A DNA stretch of 9,562 nucleotides from DATJQA01 sp038057515 (GTDB lineage Bacteria; Patescibacteriota; Minisyncoccia; UBA6257; 2-01-FULL-56-20), in assembly GCA_038057515.1 (NCBI GenBank), contig JBBUDB010000023.1, positions 1 to 9,562 of the forward strand. Reading direction: 5' to 3'. The position numbers and the translations under genes were made by a program. Below the pieces are notes generated by a model, which did no database searches, was not told the origin of the DNA, and saw only the letters and a list, made by a program, of their open reading frames with translations. Each line of letters starts with the position of its first letter. The first letter of the stretch is position 1. Positions 1 through 3,993 of the stretch are shown piece by piece.

Positions 1-61
1 TCAACGGATAGGACACGGGATTGCGGATCCCGTAATCGAGGTTCGATTCCTCGTGGGCGCA
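1..61 (+). tRNA. tRNA-Arg(GCG), 5' end cut off by the window edge
   Basis: The visible part runs from the D-arm to the discriminator base. The anticodon arm is CGGGA-TTGCGGA-TCCCG, giving anticodon GCG after U33, which reads CGC (Arg). The T-arm is CGAGG-TTCGATT-CCTCG, and the 3' acceptor strand TGGGCGC is followed by discriminator A at 61. The D-loop GGATA supplies A20, which together with C35 is a known arginine identity element. About 11-12 bases of the 5' end lie outside the window. The next bases are CCG, so CCA is not encoded and must be added by nucleotidyltransferase. The variable region is only 4 nt if the loop is kept at 7 nt. Most bacteria read CGU/CGC/CGA with an inosine-modified ACG anticodon, so a genomic GCG is notable. 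Confidence 0.93.
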
Positions 62-152
62 CCGCGTGGTTCCATGGCGACGAAGTTGCTCTGCGGTACT
101 TTACGGGGCGCCGCTTCGCTAAGGTTTTGCAGTGCGTCATGCTATGCTGATT

Positions 153-181
153 TTGGAATGGCATTCCCGAATAAATATTCT
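153..181 (+). promoter_or_regulatory. Putative promoter of the small membrane protein
   Basis: TTGGAA (153-158) and TATTCT (176-181) are separated by 17 bp; each matches the sigma-70 consensus at 4 of 6 positions. Transcription would start near 188, leaving a leader of about 17 nt that contains the GAGG ribosome-binding site used for the start at 205. An alternative is an extended -10 TGCTATGCT at 140-148, which lacks a good -35. This is a hand-read prediction. Confidence 0.35.
155..167. promoter_or_regulatory. 13-bp palindrome overlapping the putative -35 (possible operator)
   Basis: GGAATG-G-CATTCC is a perfect 6+1+6 inverted repeat. It covers most of the proposed -35 element and the first part of the spacer, where a dimeric repressor would block polymerase. 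No regulator for it is identifiable in the window. It could be chance. Confidence 0.3.
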
Positions 182-204
182 TTCCTTGGGCCATGAGGTC
201 GACT

Positions 205-447
205 ATGGGTACTCTTGCCGTCGTCATTGTTATCGCGGCCCTCGTCGGGGTTGGTATTATTATTCAAAATCTTCGAGTTCCTATCGACCTCGCCCCCACC
301 GCGCCGAACGAGAAACCATCGTCGGCAAACACGGCTCCCGGGGAACGATGGATCGTCCCGGCCTCGACCTTCGCGCCGAACACCTTCCGCGGACCCTCGG
401 GCCCGCCCCACATCATCGGCCCGAAGAGCAACCCGCCGAATTACTAA
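205..447 (+). CDS. Small single-span membrane protein, unknown function
   Basis: An 80-residue protein not recognised as a named family. Residues 2-21 form one hydrophobic helix (MGTLAVVIVIAALVGVGIII), which would act as an N-terminal signal anchor. The rest (about 25-80) is polar and rich in Pro, Asn, Ser and Thr, probably a disordered tail outside the membrane (inference). The start at 205 is chosen over the in-frame ATG at 193 because GAGG (195-198) lies 6 nt upstream of 205 and overlaps the earlier ATG, and because the shorter form begins directly with the helix. It sits alone between tRNA-Arg and the HTH/LAGLIDADG-like gene, ending 62 bp before that gene's start. There is no terminator-like hairpin after it. 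Confidence 0.6.
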   Translation: MGTLAVVIVIAALVGVGIIIQNLRVPIDLAPTAPNEKPSSANTAPGERWIVPASTFAPNTFRGPSGPPHIIGPKSNPPNY

Positions 448-471
448 AAACGAAATGACGGCAGTTTTTTG

Positions 472-499
472 TTCACAAGAAGCGCACCTTTGTGATAAT
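472..499 (+). promoter_or_regulatory. Extended -10 promoter giving a near-leaderless mRNA
   Basis: TTCACA (472-477; 5/6 to TTGACA), a 16-bp spacer, and GATAAT (494-499; 5/6 to TATAAT) preceded by TGT (491-493), making an extended -10. Only 10 bases separate the -10 from the ATG at 510, so transcription would begin around 505-507 and the mRNA would have about 3-5 leader bases. This argues against the in-frame GTG at 492, which lies inside the promoter. Confidence 0.6.
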
Positions 500-509
500 A
501 TTATGTAAC

Positions 510-1166
510 ATGAGGACAGAAAGGCCCCGCGCACTGCTTCTCCGTCAAAAGGGCAGGAGTTATAGCGAAATCTCAAAGTCCTTGAGTGTCCCCAAAAGCA
601 CGGTTGCAGATTGGCTTGGCAAGATACCCTGGTCGATAAACGTGAAAGAGCATCTAACCCAGGAAGCGCGAGAGCTTCAGCGTGTCCGCATACGCACTAT
701 GAATGCCGTCCGCGGGGAACGACTTGCTCGCCTTTATGCAGAAGCTGCCGAAGAGGCGAGGCGTGAATTTTCTGCGTTAAAACGTAGCCCGCTTTTTATT
801 ACCGGCATCAGTCTTTATTGGGGCGAGGGCGATAAAGCATCAAAGCATCTTGTGCGGCTAGGAAATACCGACCCCATCATGATGGGAATATTCGTAGATT
901 TCTTGAAAATGACCTGCAACATACCGCAATCGAAAATACGAGCGTACATTTTGCTGTACCCTGACCTCGACCCAAAAAAATGCCTGTCCCTCTGGGTTCG
1001 CTCTTCTGGGCTGTCCCGCAAAAATTTCAACAAATCAATCATCATCCAAGGAAGACACAAAAGCCGCCGGGTGCCCTACGGCGTATGTTCGGTTACCGTA
1101 AATAGCTCGTATCTAAAGGTTAAAATAAATACCTGGTTGCAATTATTACCAAAATCTTTAAACTGA
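510..1166 (+). CDS. HTH plus LAGLIDADG-like domain protein (putative DNA-binding protein or degenerate homing endonuclease)
   Basis: A 218-residue protein. Residues about 5-40 form a helix-turn-helix of the resolvase/transposase type (RSYSEISKSLSVPKSTVADW). Residues about 45-92 are a charged, helical linker. From about 95 to 215 the pattern resembles the LAGLIDADG-like proteins common in Patescibacteria and archaea: a core helix FITGISLYWGEGDKAS (97-112) with the acidic EGD where LAGLIDADG enzymes place their metal-binding residue, then SNTDP-like LGNTDPIMMGIFVDFL, and a C-terminal beta-hairpin plus helix ending VNSSYLKVKINTWLQLL. Only one clear LAGLIDADG-type helix is seen, so an active nuclease would need a dimer; a purely regulatory role is equally possible. 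The start at 510 is set by the promoter. The gene lies between two tRNA genes and is AT-richer than its neighbours (about 45% GC in bases 841-900 by hand count), which suggests acquisition. No intron or inteins are visible around it. Confidence 0.7.
   Translation: MRTERPRALLLRQKGRSYSEISKSLSVPKSTVADWLGKIPWSINVKEHLTQEARELQRVRIRTMNAVRGERLARLYAEAAEEARREFSALKRSPLFITGISLYWGEGDKASKHLVRLGNTDPIMMGIFVDFLKMTCNIPQSKIRAYILLYPDLDPKKCLSLWVRSSGLSRKNFNKSIIIQGRHKSRRVPYGVCSVTVNSSYLKVKINTWLQLLPKSLN
1137..1164 (+). promoter_or_regulatory. Putative tRNA-Gly promoter inside the end of the upstream gene
   Basis: TTGCAA (1137-1142), a 16-bp spacer, and TAAACT (1159-1164). Transcription would start near 1171, about 17 bases before the mature tRNA. 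Both boxes lie in the last 30 bases of the HTH/LAGLIDADG-like coding region. TAGATT at 1173-1178 is a competing -10 without a -35. Co-transcription with the upstream gene is also possible. Confidence 0.3.
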
Positions 1167-1187
1167 ACTCCGTAGATTTTGAGGCGC

Positions 1188-1258
1188 GCGGGTATCGTAT
1201 AACGGTATTATGACTCCTTGCCATGGAGTAGACAGGGGTTCGACTCCCCTTACCCGCT
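1188..1258 (+). tRNA. tRNA-Gly(GCC)
   Basis: A complete cloverleaf. The acceptor stem is GCGGGTA/TACCCGC with discriminator T at 1258 (U73 is usual for bacterial tRNA-Gly). The anticodon arm is ACTCC-TTGCCAT-GGAGT with anticodon GCC. The variable loop is AGAC, and the T-arm is AGGGG-TTCGACT-CCCCT. The D-arm has the short GTATAACGGTATTAT form seen in bacterial glycine tRNAs. CCA is not encoded (the next bases are CAC). It starts 21 bp after the upstream gene's stop codon. Confidence 0.97.
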
Positions 1259-1263
1259 CACGA

Positions 1264-1341
1264 ATTTTTCCCAAGAGTAGCCGCCCATTTCAAGGACGGC
1301 TTGCGATTGATGGAAAAATCCAGTGCCCCGCCATCGGCGGG
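1264..1341 (+). other. Structured intergenic segment between tRNA-Gly and the sigma-factor gene
   Basis: Two stem-loop elements in tandem. The first is nested: outer arms ATTTTTCC (1264-1271) and GGAAAAAT (1312-1319) pair perfectly over 8 bp, and inside them AGCCGcCC (1279-1286) pairs with GGaCGGCT (1294-1301) with one mismatch. The second is CCCGCC-atc-GGCGGG (1327-1341), a 6-bp perfect stem with a 3-nt loop and no T-tract after it. Possible roles are the tRNA 3' trailer (TTTTT follows the tRNA by six bases and could help termination), a structured leader of the sigma operon, or a small RNA. Sequence alone does not decide among them. Confidence 0.4.
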
Positions 1342-1358
1342 ACGTAAGAACGCCTCCC

Positions 1359-1387
1359 TTTACGAACGACCTCGAAAGACCTAGTAT
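1359..1387 (+). promoter_or_regulatory. Putative promoter of the ECF sigma cassette
   Basis: TTTACG (1359-1364), a 17-bp spacer, and TAGTAT (1382-1387); each box matches the housekeeping consensus at 4 of 6 positions. Transcription would start near 1394, about 12 bases before the ATG at 1406. No convincing ECF-type promoter (GGAAC-like -35 with a GTC-like -10) is seen, so autoregulation is not directly supported. Confidence 0.3.
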
Positions 1388-1405
1388 TGACGGGATGGGT
1401 CAGGA

Positions 1406-1990
1406 ATGGCCCTTTTCGTAACTCAAGAGCCCCTTCCCTCGTTTCCTATGTTAGATGGCGAAAAAGTCATTATAGAAAGCGCCGTCCGGGGTGAGTCCTC
1501 GGCTTTTGGCCTGCTCTACGACCACTATCAACCGAAGATCTATCGGGTTATCGGGGTCAAAGTCGCTCGCCGTGAGGAAGCCGAGGATCTCACCCACCAG
1601 GTATTTTTATCCGCCTGGCAGAGCATCGGCAGTTATAAAGACGTCGGCTATCCCTTTTCGTCGTGGCTGTATCGAATCGCCCGCAATCAGGTGATCGACC
1701 ACTACCGCACGAGAAAGGTTTCGGTCGGCCTGGACGAGGTTGATCCCAATCTCTTCGCGACCGAAAGCCATGAGTCCCTCGCGCACGAGCGTTTCGAACT
1801 CGACCGGGTGCTCGCCGCCATCCGCCGTCTCAAGCCAGAATATCAGGACGTCATCATGATGCGCTTCGTCGAAGATCTCCCCGTTCGGGACGTCGCTCTG
1901 GCCATCGATAAGAGCGAAGGAGCCGTAAAACTCATCCAGCACCGAGCCCTGAAGCAACTCAAAGATATTCTCGCGAGTGAACCCAACTAG
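1406..1990 (+). CDS. ECF-family RNA polymerase sigma factor
   Basis: A 194-residue sigma-70 family protein of extracytoplasmic-function size, with only regions 2 and 4. Region 2 spans about 22-103, including the core-binding stretch EAEDLTHQVFLSAW (58-71) and the -10-reading segment FSSWLYRIARNQVIDHYR (84-101). A linker of about 30 residues follows, then region 4 (about 130-190) with the -35-reading helix-turn-helix LPVRDVALAIDKSEGAVKL and the closing RALKQLKDIL. It would direct RNA polymerase to envelope- or stress-related promoters. The start is uncertain: CAGGA lies directly against the ATG at 1406, and an in-frame ATG at 1448 would still leave region 2 intact. The next gene begins 8 bp after the stop codon, so the two are almost surely co-transcribed, as is usual for a sigma/anti-sigma pair. 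Confidence 0.93.
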   Translation: MALFVTQEPLPSFPMLDGEKVIIESAVRGESSAFGLLYDHYQPKIYRVIGVKVARREEAEDLTHQVFLSAWQSIGSYKDVGYPFSSWLYRIARNQVIDHYRTRKVSVGLDEVDPNLFATESHESLAHERFELDRVLAAIRRLKPEYQDVIMMRFVEDLPVRDVALAIDKSEGAVKLIQHRALKQLKDILASEPN

Positions 1991-1998
1991 TAATACTC

Positions 1999-2493
1999 AT
2001 GGAACTCACCGAACTTCTCAAAAAAATCCGAACGCTCAAAGCCGACTCCGACTATGTTCGCTCCTCGCGGGCGGCGATTGTTGGCGAAGCGGGCTGGCAG
2101 ACGGGAACGTTGCGCAAATCCTCTCCGTGGCAGGTGCTCGTTCACGGCCTCCAGTTCGGCAGCGCCGTTACCCTCGCCAGTATTTTCGTGGTGCTCGTGA
2201 TTGGCGGTTTTTCAACATGGAAATTCCTTTCCCCCTTCCGGCTCGCCTCGCTTGATCCGGTCGGCCTCCGCGCCGAAGCGCAAGCGGTTGATATTCAGAT
2301 CCAGCTCACGAACATCGACTATAGCGAACCGGCGGGGGGCGCGGCCACCACGCCCAAGATCGCCGCCGATGCCCACGCCGCTCGGGTCGCCGAGTTGGCA
2401 AAGAATCTTGGCGTCGATCCGCCGGCAGGTGGACCCACCTCCTCAAAGCCGGTCGTAACCATCGACGAAGCCCTTGATCGGCTCGCCGAATAA
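1999..2493 (+). CDS. Single-span membrane protein, probable anti-sigma factor or sensor for the ECF sigma
   Basis: A 164-residue protein. The N-terminal about 50 residues are cytoplasmic-type (MELTELLKKIRTLKADSDYV, then RSSRAAIVGEAGW). This resembles the short 'I-x-x-D-x-x-F/Y-x-x-R-S-R' start that I associate with patescibacterial membrane partners of ECF sigma factors (recalled, not searched). One transmembrane helix lies at about 54-76 (VTLASIFVVLVIGG core). The C-terminal about 85 residues are extracytoplasmic, Ala/Pro/Gly-rich, with a short helical end. No zinc-binding H-x3-C-x2-C motif of the ZAS anti-sigma class is present; the protein has no cysteine. The role rests on its position 8 bp after the sigma gene and on its topology, not on a recognised domain. 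No Shine-Dalgarno sequence is visible, so translation may be coupled to the sigma gene. Confidence 0.65.
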   Translation: MELTELLKKIRTLKADSDYVRSSRAAIVGEAGWQTGTLRKSSPWQVLVHGLQFGSAVTLASIFVVLVIGGFSTWKFLSPFRLASLDPVGLRAEAQAVDIQIQLTNIDYSEPAGGAATTPKIAADAHAARVAELAKNLGVDPPAGGPTSSKPVVTIDEALDRLAE

Positions 2494-2517
2494 TCAGCGT
2501 ATCTTTGCCCGTTAATT

Positions 2518-3303
2518 ATGATAATTCGTCGCTCCGGCGCCGCCTTTATTGCCCTGACCGTGCTCGCCACGGCGATCTTTTTGCCCCGTCCGGCATCCGC
2601 GGCCCAAGACCTCGACTGCATTTTTGGTCCGCGCCTTGATGCGATTGAAGCTGTCCGCGCGGACAGCTCGCTTGATTCGCTCTCTGCCATCCGCGCCGAA
2701 CTCGGTCTCCGCAAAGAACTTCTTCGAAGCATCACGGGCTGCGGCGCGGCCGAGGTTAGATCGCTTAAAAATAAGTTCGAGACAACGAATATCCCCCAAG
2801 ACGCCGCGACGCCCCGCAATCGGGTGATCGACCGACTCCGAGATGCCATCGCGCACTACGAAGCCCAAAGAGAAAAAATTGACGGCCTTGGCCTCGGGGA
2901 CAGCCAGGAACTCGCCCGCGAACTCCGCGAGTGGCGCCGCCAGGTCTACACGCCGCTTGCCGAACAAACCCTGAACATTATTGTCTGGTCGAAAAACCAG
3001 GAACTCTTCGCCGCCGCGCGCAACCGCTTCGCCGATATCGAACGCACCGTCTCGCGCCTGAAACTCACCGAGAACGAAGATATCGCCCGGCTTTTTGCCG
3101 CGGCCCGGACAAATTTTGAAACGGCGGAGACGGCAAATATTTCCGTTCGGGACGACATCATCGAACGCACGCCGACCCAGGGTGGCCTGTCCGGCAAGGG
3201 CGACACGCTCTTGCCAATCAAGCAGTCCCTCGAAGCGCTCTCGGCGACCTACAAGAGCTTCTTTGATCTCTCGGAGGCGACGAAAGATATTTTACCCCGT
3301 TAG
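2518..3303 (+). CDS. Secreted alpha-helical protein of the sigma cassette, unknown function
   Basis: A 261-residue protein with a clear Sec signal peptide: basic MIIRR, a hydrophobic core at about 8-22, and a signal peptidase I site after A-S-A (26-28). The mature part is predominantly helical and charged (long stretches such as SLDSLSAIRAELGLRKELL and RDAIAHYEAQREKIDGL), suggesting a helical bundle or coiled coil. It has two cysteines, C34 and C75, the only ones in the protein, which could form a disulfide outside the membrane (inference). It starts 24 bp after the putative anti-sigma gene and closes the operon. It may be an effector or signal-receiving partner, but no family is recognised. 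The last codons and TAG stop lie inside a perfect inverted repeat (3291-3367), so the C-terminal ILPR is repeat-derived sequence. Confidence 0.75.
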   Translation: MIIRRSGAAFIALTVLATAIFLPRPASAAQDLDCIFGPRLDAIEAVRADSSLDSLSAIRAELGLRKELLRSITGCGAAEVRSLKNKFETTNIPQDAATPRNRVIDRLRDAIAHYEAQREKIDGLGLGDSQELARELREWRRQVYTPLAEQTLNIIVWSKNQELFAAARNRFADIERTVSRLKLTENEDIARLFAAARTNFETAETANISVRDDIIERTPTQGGLSGKGDTLLPIKQSLEALSATYKSFFDLSEATKDILPR

Positions 3304-3367
3304 AAGTAAACCGCCCCGAGGCGGCTACCGCCGTGGCCTTGCCGGGGCGGACTTCTAACGGGGTAAA
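3291..3367. repeat. Nested inverted repeat overlapping a stop codon
   Basis: TTTACCCCGTTAGAAGT (3291-3307) and ACTTCTAACGGGGTAAA (3351-3367) are perfect 17-bp reverse complements. After a 3-nt bulge (AAA, 3308-3310) the pairing continues with CCGCCCCG (3311-3318) and CGGGGCGG (3343-3350), for 25 base pairs in total. The loop holds a third hairpin, GGCGG-CTA-CCGCC (3320-3332). The left arm contains the TAG stop of the preceding gene. There is no T-tract after the right arm, so it is not a classical terminator; it may protect the mRNA 3' end or be a palindromic mobile-type repeat. Confidence 0.9.
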
Positions 3368-3437
3368 CCCGCGCGCGCTCCGAAACAACGAGGGCGCTGA
3401 CCTCTAACGGGGTAAACCCGCGCCCGCTCCGAAACAA
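3354..3437. repeat. 35-bp direct repeat, two copies at 49-bp period
   Basis: Copy 1 is 3354-3388 and copy 2 is 3403-3437. They begin TCTAACGGGGTAAACCCGCG and end CGCTCCGAAACAA, with a single difference (G at 3375 versus C at 3424). The first 14 bases also occur inverted at 3291-3304, so this unit occurs three times in 150 bp. Copy 2 runs into the left arm of the terminator hairpin. Two copies with a 14-bp spacer do not make a CRISPR array. Confidence 0.9.
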
Positions 3438-3468
3438 AAACATCCGCCCGAGGCGGATGTTTTTGTTT
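3432..3468. terminator. Bidirectional rho-independent terminator
   Basis: A perfect 17-bp stem: the GC core CATCCGCC (3441-3448), loop CGA, and GGCGGATG (3452-3459), flanked by AAACAAAAA on the left and TTTTTGTTT on the right. Each strand therefore reads a GC-rich hairpin followed by a U-rich tail. It lies between the sigma cassette (rightward) and the HU gene (leftward) and would end both transcripts. Confidence 0.95.
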
Positions 3469-3521
3469 GGAACGTATACGTTTCCGAGATGCTCACTCTC
3501 TGGCTTCTGCCAGTTGGCGAA

Positions 3522-3797
3522 CTAGGCAACCGCCTCCTTGAGGAGCTTGCCGGCGCGGAACTTCGGCTTCACCGAAGCCGCGATCTGGATCTTTTCACCG
3601 GTCTTCGGGTTCCGGCCTTCGCGCGCGGCGCGCTTCTGCACCCGAAAGGTACCGAATCCGGTGATGGCGACGTCCTCGCCGCGGCCCATGGTCTTTACAA
3701 TGCTGTCTAAGACCGCCTCGACGGCGCGCTGGGCGGCCGCTTTGGTCTCCATGCCGGTGGCCTTCATTACGGCCTCGACTAATCCATCTTTTGTCAT
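3522..3797 (-). CDS. hup: HU-family DNA-binding protein
   Basis: A 91-residue protein of standard HU length. The N-terminal half (about 1-42) is the helical dimerisation part (MTKDGLVEAVMKATGMETKA). The signature GFGTFRVQKRAAREGRNPKT spans about 47-66, with the R-N-P tip at 62-64 whose proline kinks DNA, and the family ending PKFRAGKLLKEAV follows. It would bind DNA without strong sequence preference, bend it and compact the nucleoid as a dimer. Only the DNA-contacting arm residues show that it is HU/IHF; IHF is less likely because no partner subunit is visible. The start at 3797 matches the family start. Upstream on its strand lie a 14-bp tandem repeat (directly before the start), a G-quadruplex motif and a possible extended -10 at 3917-3925. 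An alternative -10 (GATAAT) is at 3843-3848 without a -35. Confidence 0.97.
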   Translation of the reverse strand: MTKDGLVEAVMKATGMETKAAAQRAVEAVLDSIVKTMGRGEDVAITGFGTFRVQKRAAREGRNPKTGEKIQIAASVKPKFRAGKLLKEAVA

Positions 3798-3807
3798 TTG
3801 AATACAA

Positions 3808-3838
3808 AGGGAATAGTGACTAGGGAATAGTGACTAGG
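3808..3838. repeat. 14-bp tandem repeat just upstream of the HU gene
   Basis: AGGGAATAGTGACT occurs perfectly at 3808-3821 and 3822-3835, followed by AGG of a third partial copy. It begins 11 bp upstream of the HU start codon, in its untranslated leader or promoter. It could be a regulator site, or a neutral microrepeat of the kind seen in Patescibacteria intergenic spacers (recalled impression). Confidence 0.9.
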
Positions 3839-3853
3839 TTTAATTATCCTAAG

Positions 3854-3881
3854 CCCTACGCCCTATACCCCTATACCCCTA
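3854..3881 (-). repeat. 8-bp tandem repeat forming a G-quadruplex motif upstream of HU
   Basis: The plus strand carries CCCTATAC repeated at 3861-3868 and 3869-3876, plus a partial copy. On the minus strand, which is the HU coding strand, this gives four G-tracts of 4, 4, 3 and 3 bases separated by three 4-nt loops (TATA, TATA, CGTA), covering 3854-3879. It fits the usual G3+N1-7 quadruplex rule. If transcription starts upstream at about 3910, the motif would be in the HU mRNA leader. Confidence 0.8.
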
Positions 3882-3916
3882 AAACTTGGTCTCGACCTTT
3901 GCTGTAACTCCCCTGA

Positions 3917-3925
3917 AGTGTAGCA
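3917..3925 (-). promoter_or_regulatory. Possible extended -10 element for HU
   Basis: On the minus strand the sequence reads TGC-TACACT, an extended -10 with 4/6 match to TATAAT. There is no good -35 at 17 bp. A start near 3910 would give an HU leader of about 113 nt that includes the G-rich and 14-bp repeats. Weak evidence. Confidence 0.22.
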
Positions 3926-3947
3926 AAACAAGGGGTTTTGGGGAAGC

Positions 3948-3992
3948 AACCCAGGAGAAACCACCCCAGAGGAGGTATTCTTGAGATGGGTT
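3948..3992. other. Imperfect hairpin directly after the ligase gene stop
   Basis: Outer arms AACCCA (3948-3953) and TGGGTT (3987-3992) pair; inside, AGAA/TTCT, ACC/GGT and CC/GG stack with one bulge, one mismatch and a CCAGA loop (3966-3970), about 15 pairs in total. It begins one base beyond the ligase stop codon on the minus strand. There is no T-tract, so it is at best a 3'-end stabilising structure. No intrinsic terminator for the ligase gene was found elsewhere in 3798-3993. Confidence 0.35.
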
Positions 3993-3993
3993 C

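Noticed and set aside
62..152. Possible second tRNA or terminator after tRNA-Arg
   Set aside because: Only short imperfect pairings (CGAAG/CTTCG, GCGG/CCGC) are present, with no cloverleaf and no T-tract.
492..509. GTG start at 492 for the HTH/LAGLIDADG-like gene
   Set aside because: The GTG lies inside the extended -10 element (491-499). Transcription would start after it, so ATG 510 is preferred.
2319..2967. Minus-strand frames opposite the membrane and secreted proteins of the sigma cassette
   Set aside because: Ser/Arg/Ala-rich translations typical of antisense frames in GC-rich genes; the plus-strand genes have a clear transmembrane helix and signal peptide.
3291..3367. Long inverted repeat as an intrinsic terminator
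   Set aside because: No U-rich tail follows either arm; the true terminator is the hairpin at 3432-3468.
3354..3437. Possible CRISPR array
   Set aside because: Only two copies with a 14-bp spacer and no cas genes; the repeat core is also found inverted at a gene end.
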